Assembly: GCA_029721435.1 (NCBI GenBank)
Contig: CM056583.1
Coordinates: 54,849,620 to 54,913,619, forward strand
Reading direction: 5' to 3'
Source: Gymnothorax reevesii
Lineage: Eukaryota > Chordata > Actinopteri > Anguilliformes > Muraenidae
DNA: 64,000 bases
Part shown: one piece after another, positions 10,180-47,649 of the stretch
Position numbering within the stretch: position 1 is the first letter of the stretch
Layout of the letters: each line of letters starts with the position of its first letter
Notes under the pieces: model-generated
Seen by the model: the letters and a program-made list of their open reading frames with translations, nothing else
Databases searched by the model: none
Told to the model about the DNA's origin: nothing
Program-made: the position numbers and the translations under genes

Positions 10180-12780
10180 GTTTCTGCTATTTTTCCTAAA
10201 GATAATGCTCACTCACAAAAAAAAGAAAGAAAAAGAAACAAAAAAACAGCTTCTTTTCTATGTGCTGAAATACTTATACACTGAAATACTGGGATGCCTC
10301 TAGTGGTACTTAGGTTCAAAAACTGTATTTTTCACAGCGTAGTTTTGATATCCTGAAGTCAATTTCATTCCTGGTTTCATTCAATCATTCATCAAGGGCA
10401 AGCATGGTGAATTTGCATTTAATGTCTCACCTGCCTGTGGGAACAGGGGGATTACAGTTTTTCTACATTTGTACAGAGCAAATACTCATTGGAGTGAACA
10501 GCATTAAACTCCACGCTCGCACAGAGCCACTGCAGTGGTGAAAGATGGTGGGTGAATTTGTGGTGATGAAAAAATAATGAGGGGAAATAAATAAAGGACA
10601 ATATAAGACATAGAGCATGAAATAGAGGGAAGCAAAAGAGAAGATAAAGATCAAGAGACTTAAAAAGAGAAGACAATCCTCTGAATGCCACAGTCTTTAC
10701 TCTTTCCTCCTTATTCATTGCATACCAGTCAGATCATGCCAGCTGACAAATTTTTCTTCTTTTCACATACCAATGTTTTCAAGGGAATTACCTTCCATCC
10801 TTCACTCAGATTTAAGGCAGTCAGATTAGAGACAGTGAGGACCTCTTCATTAAGCAGACCCAGTGGGAAAGAGTGCCGGTCGAACCACCCCTTTCCATCG
10901 GGGGTCTCTTCCCAGCATCTGCAGCGGTCGTCACTTGGCATTGGCTGCTCCCATACATGTCAGCGCATCCACACAAGATACGGCAACATTATGCCCGGGA
11001 ACACAGCTATCTCACTAAACACATACACAGGACTGAGCAGATGCTCATTTACAAGCTGCATGCATTCACACACCCAAATCATGCACGTGCACACATGCAA
11101 CTCAGGTCCAAACAGTACCATAAAATCGAAGAGGCTGATGGACAATATTACATTCACAAACAAGCACTACAGTACTACAGGAAGTAATTCTGCCTTTTCT
11201 TACAGCCCATCTACTCCGATCCCTAACCCACTCCCTGAAAGGTCTCCATTCAGCAGCTGGGCCTGAGGATGGCTAATATTTTAAAAATGACCATGGACTG
11301 CCTATATCTAAAGGCTGATAAGATTATTTCATATAATAGCTATGAAGTGCTGGTTGCCAAAAAATTGGAGGCAGAAAATTTTATATAAATATTTCATTAT
11401 GTGCAATAATTTGGAATTTCACAGAGGCCATATCTGTTTGCGCCTGCAACATTTGGTCAATTGAGCAGTTTTACAGATAGATTATTGAAAGTTTTATTAT
11501 TTCTCCCCATGAGAAATTTTCAGCTGCTAAATTTTCATGATCACCAGCCATATGCACCTAACCTTTCGAAGAGCTTGATTTTTTGTCGTTGTTTTTTTTT
11601 TAGGATTGTACGGTGCTTGAAAGTAAAAAAATAAAAATGTTTTCTAACTAAGGTTTGAGCAGAGGAACCTGCTATGAGAATGACTATACCCAGAGCGAAA
11701 CACTTATTGCTAAACTGCTGGCAGGATTTGGCATAGAAATTGTTTAATAGTGACATCTAGAGGCTCATAAGTGAACTGAGGTGTTAAATCATACTGTAAT
11801 CACACTGTTGCATTTCTGTCAAAATTAGACACACAGTAGTTGCAAGGTAACTATGACAATAGTAATTGTCCTAAGTCTGAATGCTAACTAGCAACTCTTG
11901 CCAGAAGGAAACAACTCCAAAGTTTATATTCATGCACTTATTATACTTATTCTTCATTATTAAATCCAGAAGGTTGCCTCCCCCGTTGTAGGCCTACATC
12001 CATGACTGATATTTAGCTTCTACAGCGTCTACAAAAAAATAAAACTAAAAAATACAAGGGTATGACCTGCTGATTGGGGTAATAAGTTATTTCCTCTTCT
12101 AAGTCAATGTTCTGAAATTTTGTTGGTAACATTTTGTTTCAAACATTCTAAACACATGCTTGGGATCTTACTTGCTTGGTTCCTTTAAAAATAGAACATC
12201 CCAAAGTTCTTGGCTCAATACCAAATCACCCTCTACAACCTCACCTTACTCAATCGCCCACTGTTTACGCGTGATCATGGACGGACTGTAAATTAGCGAA
12301 GCGTAAATTACCGAAGTGAAAAACCCTCCAATAGCAAGTCTGAATCGATATTGACTTTCTCAGTCTCCCCAACTGGAAGCGGGATGATTATACCTATTGA
12401 ACACATCTATTTTTAGCCATGGTAACGACCCCTCCCATTTCCTGATGGATTTTGAGCAAGTGTGTACCAAAAATCACACGCGTGTTTACACCAACCCCCT
12501 TAGTGAGGAGTACGCTCCATTGCTGCAAGGTAGACCTTACAAAGATTGACACTACGTAGGAAAATGCTAGTGGCGAGGGAGCAATTTGGGGAAGAACTCA
12601 TGGATATGTCCAGTTTGTCATCTTTACTTCATGCTTCTTTCTTCCCACACTTCCCCTTCTTTCATATCAGGAAGTATCAAAGGTGCTGCAAGGAAAGAAA
12701 AGGAAGAAAGGTACTAGTGAGTGAAGGAAGAACTGAAGAGAATTGAGACAGTCGTTTCCTTGTATTGTCATCCTAATCGT
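10180..12780. other. Intergenic, nothing recognised
   Basis: 2.6 kb without a recognisable exon. The 193-codon frame at 10685-11266 overlaps a 104-codon frame in another phase and minus-strand frames. It is Ser/His/Thr-rich with no domain and no conserved splice context, so I regard it as chance. In the human locus msh3 would begin divergently near here; no msh3 exon is visible, although its first exons are weakly conserved and could be missed. Confidence 0.4.
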
Positions 12781-12784
12781 TAAA

Positions 12785-13195
12785 GTGGGCCAGTCGCTTG
12801 TGTGCAGACATCATTTAGTGATATGCGGTAAATATGAGACGTGCACTGGAAGAAACTGTGATAAAGAACTCAAGTGTACTTAGTGTGGGGGGAGTCATAA
12901 AGTATGGCAAGCAGACAGTCCAAAGAGATGGAAGTCATGCGGATCTGGTCCAAGAGAAGGAAAGGCCATGAGGAAGTAGCGAGGAAAGAAATGATTCAAG
13001 AAGTAAGGGCGCACACACCAGGTTGGGCGGGACTTTGTAATACAGGTGAGTTAGTAGGTGGTTGGGATTTTTTTAAGTCTATTTATTTATTTACGTTTAG
13101 AAAAGCACTGTATAGTATACTTATCTACACAATGGGTAGCAGTAATACACCACGTGGTTTGGTATTGAAATAAAACCTCAAAGAAGAAGAAGAAG
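12785..13195 (+). mobile_element. Non-LTR retrotransposon fragment, ORF1 end plus 3' UTR
   Basis: A degraded zinc-knuckle-like region is readable near 12830-12930 (CGKYETCTGRNCDKELKC, then CGGSHKVW after a stop). A 3' UTR follows, ending in GGGTAGCAGTAATACACCAC, then AATAAAACCTCAAAGAAGAAGAAGAAGAA, that is, a (GAA)n tail. The next element shares this 3' layout. There is no reverse transcriptase, so the copy is internally deleted or 5'-truncated. The frame at 12904-13173 is not a host gene. Confidence 0.55.
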
Positions 13196-13199
13196 AAAT

Positions 13200-14598
13200 A
13201 ATAAAACGGGGGCAGAGAAAGAAAAGGAAGGTGGGCTTGCTGCTGAAGCAGACAGGAGGCGGAGTCAAATCGAGGCAGCTTTCGCCCGACGCTTAGCTTT
13301 ACTCCGCGTCTCTCTGGGGCTTTTTTACCGGGAGATTTGAATGTCCAAAATCAGTCTAAGGATTTTGAGTTTACAACTGGCAAACAGTTTAAGGGAAAAA
13401 TGGAGTGTGATGTGGCGGAGGGTTCTCATAAGAGAAAGAAAAAGGGAAGTGGGAATGAAAGCAAGGAGGTGGAATATGTTGTGGGGATGAAGGCAGTGGT
13501 AATAGGCAGTCATGCAAACAGTCTCTTTAAAGATATGCATGAAGTTGGAAGACTTACAGAAATTGATTTTGGAGGTGTAAAGGCAGTGAAGGTAACATGG
13601 GGCGGAACGGTAGTCGTCGGCTTCTTCTGAATGTTGGAATAAGAAGCCGCGCGAAAAGATGTTGAAAATTACAATGTTTGATATAATGAGTGTAGTCTGT
13701 TTTCCAATAAAAAGAAACAAACACTTTAAGGGGGTTGAAAGCGGCAGTCCGCTATCGGTAGACGCTTGTGATTTTTTGAATGTGGAGGAAGTGGGTGGGG
13801 AAAGGAGGATGAAAAGCCGAAGGGAGGGAATGGAGCAGGAAAGCCTTTCAGTTCTGCTAGAATTCTAAACTGAGTTACCTGAAAGGATATTCTTAAATTA
13901 CATCAGTTCTATGATTAGGGAATATGAAAGGGCTCCACTTAGATGCTACTGGTGTCAAGACTATGAGCATGTAGAAGGTCGATACATAGATGTCGATGAT
14001 GCGGGAATGAAGGATGTCTGGAGGATCAATGTATTTCCAAAGAACACGTGGTATGTTTTCACTGTGGGGGGGAAACCATGAAATTGGAGTATTGGGGTTA
14101 AAAAAAAGAGTAGTAGGTGGAAAGTCTTATGCAAAGGCAATAAAGAGAATGCAGGTGGGAAAGAAAAGGTGGGGAAAGAATCAGTTATGGTTCAGGAAAC
14201 TGGAAAACCAGACTGGGATTTCATTAGAATAGATAGGAAACGCTTTTTGGCTTTTATAGCAATGGCGGTGATCTGTACTAGAGACCTTGAAAGCAGAACA
14301 GAGAAAATTAAAATGGTATTGACGCAGCGCAGGACTTTTAGGAATAATGGATGCCAAAGGGGAAGAGATTCAAAGGATTTTGGAGAGAGGGTTTGGCGGG
14401 GATCTGGTGACAGGAAAGTACAGTTTAGGAAGGAGGGTCTCAGAATGGGGGTAGGGTAGGTAGTTGGAGTGATTTATTTATTTATTTAAAATTTCCAAAT
14501 AAGATGTAGTTCATTTCATCTGCAGAGGGCAGTAATACGCCTAGTAAAATGCTTGAAAGTGTGTCACATTTGCAAAACCCAAGAAGAAGAAAAAGAAA
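13200..14598 (+). mobile_element. Non-LTR retrotransposon, internally deleted, next to the dhfr promoter
   Basis: It begins with a GC-rich 5' UTR-like stretch (13200-13330). Gag-like ORF1 sequence follows: 13337-13630 and, after frameshifts, a zinc-knuckle region near 13935-14080 (LRCYWCQDYEHV; VFTVGGKP). A SYAKAIKRM motif like those of fish LINE ORF1 proteins lies near 14125. The 3' UTR has GAGGGCAGTAATACGCC (14524-14540) and a (GAA)n-like tail ending about 14598. No ORF2 is present. It is a second copy of the family at 12785-13195, directly abutting it. Family name not assigned. Confidence 0.6.
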
Positions 14599-14599
14599 C

Positions 14600-14694
14600 T
14601 ATAAATTGCCTGGCGGGAGTATAAAGCATTGCCGTGGAGGACTTGAGTTCAGAGGAGCGATTATCGGCAGAGACTTTAAGAAAATCTAAGTATA
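14600..14694 (+). promoter_or_regulatory. Putative dhfr core promoter and 5' UTR
   Basis: Only about 95 bp separate the retrotransposon tail from the dhfr start codon. An E2F-like element, TGGCGGGAG (complement CTCCCGCCA), lies at 14611-14619. TATAAA-like strings occur at 14600 and 14620. Known mammalian DHFR promoters use E2F sites for S-phase induction and lack a TATA box, so the E2F-like match is the more meaningful one. The transcription start is not determinable. Confidence 0.4.
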
Positions 14695-41208
<26,514 letters not shown>

Positions 41209-41375
41209 AAAGAACAGCACTGACTGTCTCAATCTCAGACACACTGCCAGTCATCTGACTCAAGGCTGCAGAGACGAACTGATAAAGGAATAATGTGTGT
41301 CACAGTTTGGTTGTTCTGAAACTGTTCTTTGTCGTAAAACACTGTTTTAATAAAAGATTCCATTCCACTCAAGTC
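41209..41375 (+). other. dhfr 3' UTR with poly(A) signal
   Basis: AATAAA lies at 41349-41354, 141 bases after the stop codon, so the shortest 3' UTR would be about 160 nt. Mammalian DHFR uses several poly(A) sites; further ones may exist downstream. Confidence 0.6.
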
Positions 41376-41379
41376 TTTC

Positions 41380-42425
41380 TGGGCCTTCATTTCATTTGGT
41401 CACATAATCTGCATTCAGCAGTAATCACCACTGAAACACAAAATGAAAATATTGCCATGCAGTAAATGTCTAGCCAAATGCATCCTTCAGATTATGTTTT
41501 GTCCCACTAACCTGAGGTCATTTTTTGTTTCAAATGTTATCAAATCAAGAATTAAGAGAACGCTGGGGATTCTGGCTTTGCGGCCTGCCTGTAAGGTCTA
41601 CTGTAACTGATTTGGACATATAACTTGGGGCTAGAAATCCATTCAAACATTTCCTCTCATTGCACTAAGCCATTTTTGTCATTTAAGTACATTTCGGGTT
41701 CCCTTTAATGTCTCAGAGATTTGCCACTGCACTGAAGTGGCTTATTCACTGTGTTGACAATGGAGTGAGCATTTGCATTTCTGATGGATGCGCTCAGTGC
41801 CAGCATATACAGATAGAAACACCTGGTGGATATATTAGTGGCCAGCCTCTGTCTTTCAGTCTCTCTCTCACTGCATTGTTGCTAAAAGGGCATTTTAAAA
41901 TTGATTCTCCTTATGTAGAGCAGTGCCGCAGCCTGAATAACGCAATATAAGCCAGCTTTTCCATTTTCTTTAATGCAGTCATCCCTGTTCATTGTCTGCA
42001 TGGTCTACGATACATTGTGTTGCAGTAAGAGTCTTGTGTGCAAAAAGGAATTGCAGTCTACCCCATAATATTTGGGACAAGGACCTCTTCTTAATATGCC
42101 CGTTCTCCACTAGTGCCTGAAAGAGCCTGCTGAGCTATGGAAAAATGTTGAGTTTGCAACTCAACCCACAAGACTTTCTCTTAGACTTTAACCTGGCCAT
42201 CCAGGTTTTACTGCTAAGTAGTAGTCAGCATCTTGCTACACAGCCTGAGCATTTTTTTTCTTTTTTTTATTTATTTATTTATTTTTTCAAATCACTGCCT
42301 GTCCTCACCTGCCCCCTGATAAATCAAACACCTTTGGAAGAACACACTTCTTCTACATTTGAAGGCCAAATAATGATCTCTCCTGGCTTACAAAACCATT
42401 AGCAATCACTGAGCTCTCCTGTGTT
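41380..42425. other. Intergenic, nothing recognised
   Basis: Contains a short TTTA/T-rich run at 42255-42285. No exon or repeat boundary recognised. Confidence 0.4.
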
Positions 42426-42429
42426 CTTT

Positions 42430-43330
42430 ATTACAACCCCTAATTGGAAAATGTAGGGAAAATCTGCATAAACAGCAGTGATTTGTTTTCATTGCAGGCA
42501 GCATGAAAACAAGATATTTAATGTTTCATGTGGTCAGCTTCATTTTATTAGTAAATATATACATTCATTCCTGCTATTTCGATCTGCAAAGCATTCCGAG
42601 GCAAGTTGGGACGGGGGCAATGTAGGACTAGTAATGAGTGATACTGATGTGATTTAAAACTGTCATCAGGTGATTGTAGTCATATTACGGTGCAACTGCA
42701 GTGTCCAGGAATGACCTATTCCTGGAGCAAAGATGGTCTGAGGGTCTCCCATTTGCCCTCATATGAGCAAAAATCACTGAAAGGTTTAAAAACAATGTTC
42801 ATTCATTATGTCACCCTATATGGAGCATGACTGAAAGATTCAAGAAATCTGGAAGAGGTTTTTGTACATCAGGAGCGAGGCTGCTAGGCTAAGCTGAATA
42901 CCTGTGATACTTGTCACTCAGAGAGCACTGCATCAAGAACCTCAAATTTATGACTACACAGGCCCAGGATATAAAAATGAATAAAAACTGTGATTTGAAA
43001 ATCAATTAAACTGCATTTCATTCTAAATTGTACAAAGGCAATATCAGGTGATGAAACAAATGTTTTTGCGTTTTGAAAAAATTGCTCAATTTTAAATTTG
43101 ATGGCAGCAGCAATTTAAAAAAAAAAAAGTGTCAGAGGCATGTTTACCACAGTGTTGTGTCACCTCTTTAACAACACAATGCCTTTGGGAACTACGGATA
43201 CCAAATTCAGTAGTTTTTAAAGGAAAATGTTCTCCTATTCATGCATTATGTAGGATTTCATATTCAACACTGCAGCCTCCTTTGCCATATTTTTCATTTT
43301 TTGTGCCAAATATTTTCAGTGGGCGACAGG
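42430..43330. mobile_element. Degenerate Tc1-like remnants
   Basis: 42430-43000 has a decayed terminal-repeat-like start (ACAACCCCTAATTGGAAAAT) and Tc1 subterminal phrases (CAAGTTGGGACGGGGGCAAT). 43130-43330 matches the reverse-oriented Tc1 subterminal region, with GGCATGTTTACCAC, CACCTCTTTAACAACAC and TTTGGGAACTACGGATACC, like 34230-34310. No readable transposase. Confidence 0.5.
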
Positions 43331-43339
43331 ATTAGTAAT

Positions 43340-44215
43340 GTGCCTTGATTTGCCCTAAGTGGTTTTTGTCCCTCGGCCGACTCTGGCCCTGAGGCGTACT
43401 GTCGTCACCTGCGTGTCTCTGTTGTCCATCGTCCGTCCATGATTTTGTTCGGGCCAGTACTTGGCAACTAATGATCGCAGCCTCACCAAATTTGGTATGG
43501 TAACTTACTGTGACCCATAGATGTGCAAGGTCAGGATTTTGGTTGATTTCACCGCTGACCTTAGCGCTGTGACCTTGACCCTGGAAATCTTCCCCGGTCA
43601 GCACTCAGCAACTAATTATCGCAGCTTCACCAAAGGTATGGTAACTTACTATGACCCATAGATGAGCAACGTCAGGATTTTTGCTGGATTTCACCGTTGA
43701 CCTTGACCCTGGAAATCTTGTCCAGTTGACATTTTCCGGGCCAGTACTCAGCAACTAATGATCGCAGCTTCACCAAATTTGGTATGGTAACTCATTATGA
43801 CCCATAGATGAGCAACACCATATTTTCTGCTGGATTTGACCTTTGACCTTAGCTCTGTAACCTTGACCCTGGAAATCTTGTCCGGGTCAGTACTCGGCAA
43901 CTATTCATGGCAGCTTCACCAAATTCGGTATAGTAACTCACTGTCACACACACACACACGTGTGCAATTTCATGTTTTTTTTTTTTCCTGGATTTCACCT
44001 TTGCCCTTTGCGCTGTGACCTTAAGGCAGGAAATCTTATATGGGTCAGTACTCAGCAACTACTGATCGCAGCTTCACCAAATTTGATATGGTAACTCACT
44101 GTGACACAGATGTGCAACGTCACCTTTTTTGCTGGATTTGACCTTTGCCCTTAACACTCTGATTTTAAGCCAGGAAATCGTGTCCGGGCCGAGGGGTATT
44201 CAGCAACACGTTATG
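43340..44215 (+). repeat. TGACCT/GGTCA tandem array, period about 145 bp
   Basis: Five units plus a partial one. CAACTA(A/T)TxATCGCAGCTTCACC recurs at about 43465, 43609, 43752, 43898 and 44056, each followed by AAATTTGGTATGGTAACT, TGACCCATAGATG and a CTTTGACCTTAGCGCTGTGACCTTGA-like block. The head is GTCCATCGTCCGTCCATG near 43423. The GGTCA half-sites are on the opposite strand to those at 32270. Confidence 0.85.
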
Positions 44216-44239
44216 TTTCAGTGATGTAGTTGAAAAAGG

Positions 44240-44680
44240 AAAGTCAAGGAGGAGGTCACGTGCACAAAGAATAACGATGGATCACACCTGTAAAATAAGG
44301 ATATTGTTGATTCCTTAAATAGTTACTTTGTTGAGAAGTTTACCACGGAGCAGATTTTTATTTGGCCTGAGGGAATTCCCAATACTCCAAATTATTTAGC
44401 AGAAATTGAGATGGGGATAGAGAAGTATTGGACAAATTGCATAAACTAAAGACAAATAAGGTGGCAGGCCCTGATGGTTTTTACCTCAGGCTTATCTGGG
44501 AAGTTAGTGAGATTGTCACTAACTAATACCAAATGATTGGAAGCAGGACAATATAAGACCAATATACAAGAAAGGGGCCCGTAGTAAGCCAGGAAATTAT
44601 AGGCCTGTCAGTTTACTTTGCATTGTATGCAAAATACTGGAATCGATCATTTAAGACAAGCTGGAATTATCTCTCGCACA
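44240..44680 (+). pseudogene. CR1/L2-type LINE reverse transcriptase fragment
   Basis: A broken frame encodes KVAGPDGFYLRLIWEVS near 44459 and, after a shift, NDWKQDNIRPIYKKG with NYRPVSLLCIVCKILE near 44535-44640. These are the conserved N-terminal reverse transcriptase motifs (K.PGPDG; W....I.PI.KKG; NYRPVSL). Only about 130 codons remain. It starts right after the tandem array. Confidence 0.8.
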
Positions 44681-44699
44681 AAGGTATTCACAATGCTCT

Positions 44700-45730
44700 C
44701 ATGCCCACATACTTGATTGTAGCAGCTTCAAACTTGCTGGACATAATGATTGCTCCGCCCTGAACATACAGATATTTTAACTTCCCACTTTACTAATAGT
44801 GCCCCCCTGTGGTCACAGGAAGTGACCAGTTTTTACTTTCACTTGTACTGATGACACACAGTTTAACTTATCAACTTCATTCCACTTCTAAAACATGCAG
44901 AACAAGTTGGTGAAGCTACATTAAGAATGCTGTGAAGCTACAAGTAATGGCGTCTGTGTGGCGACTATGGATCCCTCGCTATGAAAATACGTTTGGGTTT
45001 TAGATGTTTTCACTGAAGTCGTATAATCATGAAAATTGACATGCCAGCCAAGGATGGTGAGCTCTAACATCTGATTGGGGCATTGCCCATAAGAGCAGCA
45101 AAATGCCTCGATAGCGCCCCCTTGAAATGTCCAAAAACCCCTCCCCATAGGGTTTTTTTTAAATGGGACAATGAAAAAAAAAATAATAAAAAACGATACA
45201 CGTTTATGTTACCAAGACAAAAAAAAAAAAAGTCTGGCACCATTGGTCAACTCCAAACAGGAAGTCAGCCATTTTGATTGGCCTGATTTCCACACGCTGT
45301 ATTTTAACAAACTCCTTGCGATTCCGTCCAATCAACCTCAAATTTGTTACAGATCATCATCCAGAGACCATGCTCATTAAAAGTTTTGCTCTGCATGTCT
45401 GTAGCTCAATGGGAATGGCCGCTATGGCGTCCCCATTTCTGATGCCTTGCCACGTACATTCAAGCAGCTCTCTACCCCTCATACTTCGTCCAAATGGATT
45501 CAAAATTCCTGTACATGATAAGAGCCCCGCCCTGAATGCCTCCAAGTGTTTGGTGGCAATCTTGCTAATGGCGCCCCCTTGTGGAAACAGGAAATACCAT
45601 ATTTTACATTGAAATTGGCTGATTTGCTCAAAACTTCATATTTGTGCTGAGGGTCTGCTCATGAATGGACCTGCCAATGTTTGGTTACGCTCTGAGCGAC
45701 CCCTGGTGGTTGAAGTATCAACTTTTCATC
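44700..45730. repeat. Repeat with recurring GCGCCCCC motifs
   Basis: Phrases like GTGCCCCCCTGTGGTCACAG (44800), TAGCGCCCCCTTGAAATG (45111), TGGCGCCCCCTTGTGGAAAC (45570) and GCGACCCCTGGTGG (45698) recur, with intervening lines such as AGATCATCATCCAGAGACC and AGCCCCGCCCTGAATGCC. From memory this is a widespread teleost repeat. Open frames here (45274-45612 and others) are by-products. Confidence 0.5.
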
Positions 45731-46652
45731 ACTCTTTCAGTTTTGTCTAATTCACTCAACACTTTCTCACAGATTGGGGCCTGCGCTTGACTTGTCCAAT
45801 GGTCGGGAGTGCACAGCTGCACCTGTCAGGATCTCACCGCTACCCCCAATGTGCGCAAGATGGCGAAGGCCCATTCAACGCTGCTTGGAGCTTTAATTTT
45901 ATATTTTTTTCCCCTCTCTGTCAGATAATCATTACCTTGACCTTCATTGTGACAACCCTGGTCTTGATGTGAACAGGGGTCAATAATACTCCAAAGGCAA
46001 ACATTAACCGTGAATCAATACTCAACACCAAAAGCTGTCGGAATAAATTGAGTTTATCGAGTTAACAATGCCAATGATGGCATTTGTTTGAAAGATGTTG
46101 CCCTGAAATGTACTGTTCTCAACAGCGTTGTATACATTTTAATTTAGGGTATGTTCATCATACCAAAAAATAAATAAATAGATAAATAAATAAAAAATAA
46201 TAAATAAAAGAAATCACTCCAAAACAGACTCAAAATCAACCCAAACTCAAAAAACACTAATTGCTCAGCGCTAGCTATAATTCTTCTGCTATTGTTAATT
46301 GACACGTAAGACTTCTCGCATGTTCACTAAATCTTGGGCCTTAGGCCAGACTTTTTTATTACTTGTTTCTCAGATTCGCCAACAACTCAATTCTGAAAAC
46401 CAAAAAAAAAAAAAAAACTGCCGATCATTGATTGCCCCGGGATTGGAAAAAAAAAATTCTCATTTTTATTTATCCTGCGTCCACCAACGTGGAAGGAACT
46501 GTATATCAGACAAGTTTGATCAACCTCATAACCATAATCCTTGATGTTCCTTAACTTGACTATGAATTACAAAAAAAGATATTTATTTTTATTTCTTCCT
46601 CTGTTGCAAATACAGGTTGAATATTCTTTGAGCAACCCAGAAGTGCTGAAAA

Positions 46653-46689
<37 letters not shown>

Positions 46690-46917
46690 TTTATTTTATT
46701 TTTACATTAAATTCCCGTCCCTTTTCAATTAAATCTTTAGGATAGAAGTCTCATAAAAAAGTAATAAAAAAGTCTTGCCTTGCCGTAACCATCTTTTTTC
46801 CTTTATAGAAAGAATTCCCAAAAAATAATTGTCATTGTCTAACAGCTCCTGTGTTTATTTTACCATTGTTCACCATAATGACATTACTGCATCATTGACT
46901 CACAGATTCTTGAGGAC
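45731..46917. other. Intergenic, A/T-rich
   Basis: Holds several A-runs and T-runs and an (AT)n tract at 46656-46686. No gene recognised. Confidence 0.5.
46656..46686. repeat. (AT)n microsatellite
   Basis: About 15 AT units, followed by a T-rich stretch. Confidence 0.95.
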
Positions 46918-47645
46918 AGAGGTCTTCAACGTTATTCCTGGGGACCCACTGTGTATGCTGGCTTTTGTTTTCACCACAGTTGTAATCGCAGGATTTTAAC
47001 GAGCTGTTCATTAGTCTTAATTAAGTGTATTTAATGTTTAGAGCAGTTATTTTCCCTCTTAATTCACAAGATAACAGAAATATCTAGGTTTGCCATCCAG
47101 AATAAAAAAATGCCATACTCACGTTGCTATGCATTGGAAATAACAGCAAAAAATGAGAGAAAACAGTGGAACCAATCAAATTTAAGATGTACTTGGCTCC
47201 ATTTTGGTGAAAACTAACTGGCACATCATGACAAATTTATTCGACAAGCAAATGGTAAAGAGTCAAACCAGCTTTGTGTTAATCTACTTCAGTTCACCTG
47301 AAGTTTTTTGAAAGAACTTGGAACAGTTGTGTCCGTCAGCCCAATATGGGGTTTATAGGGTTTAAAGAGTTCCTCAGTGTCTGTTGATTTGTTTCAAATG
47401 TTACAATGCTGGAAATTTCTTGCAGTACAGAAATAAAACCTCAATCTTCAAGGATATTTTATTCTTCATATCATGTATGGATGTTTCTATGTAACATTAG
47501 GCTAAAAACAGTTAGTAACATCACGAAATATGAAAAACAACTAATTAAGACATTAACAGCTTGTGAAAATCCTGTGACAACAGTTGTGGTTGGAACAAAA
47601 ATCAGCATGCACAGTGGGTCCCCAGGAAGGACATTGAAGACCACT
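46918..47645. mobile_element. DNA transposon with about 50-bp inverted ends, non-autonomous
   Basis: The left end AGAGGTCTTCAACGTTATTC then CTGGGGACCCACTGTGTATG is mirrored by the right end (GCACAGTGGGTCCCCAGGAA, then GGACATTGAAGACCACT). About 728 bp. The only internal frame (47406-47666) runs out of the element and has no domain. The superfamily is probably hAT or Kolobok, not resolved because the target duplication is unclear. Confidence 0.7.
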
Positions 47646-47649
47646 GCTC

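Noticed and set aside
10685..11266. 193-codon plus-strand open frame
   Set aside because: No domain, overlapping frames in other phases, low-complexity Ser/Thr/His composition, no splice or promoter context.
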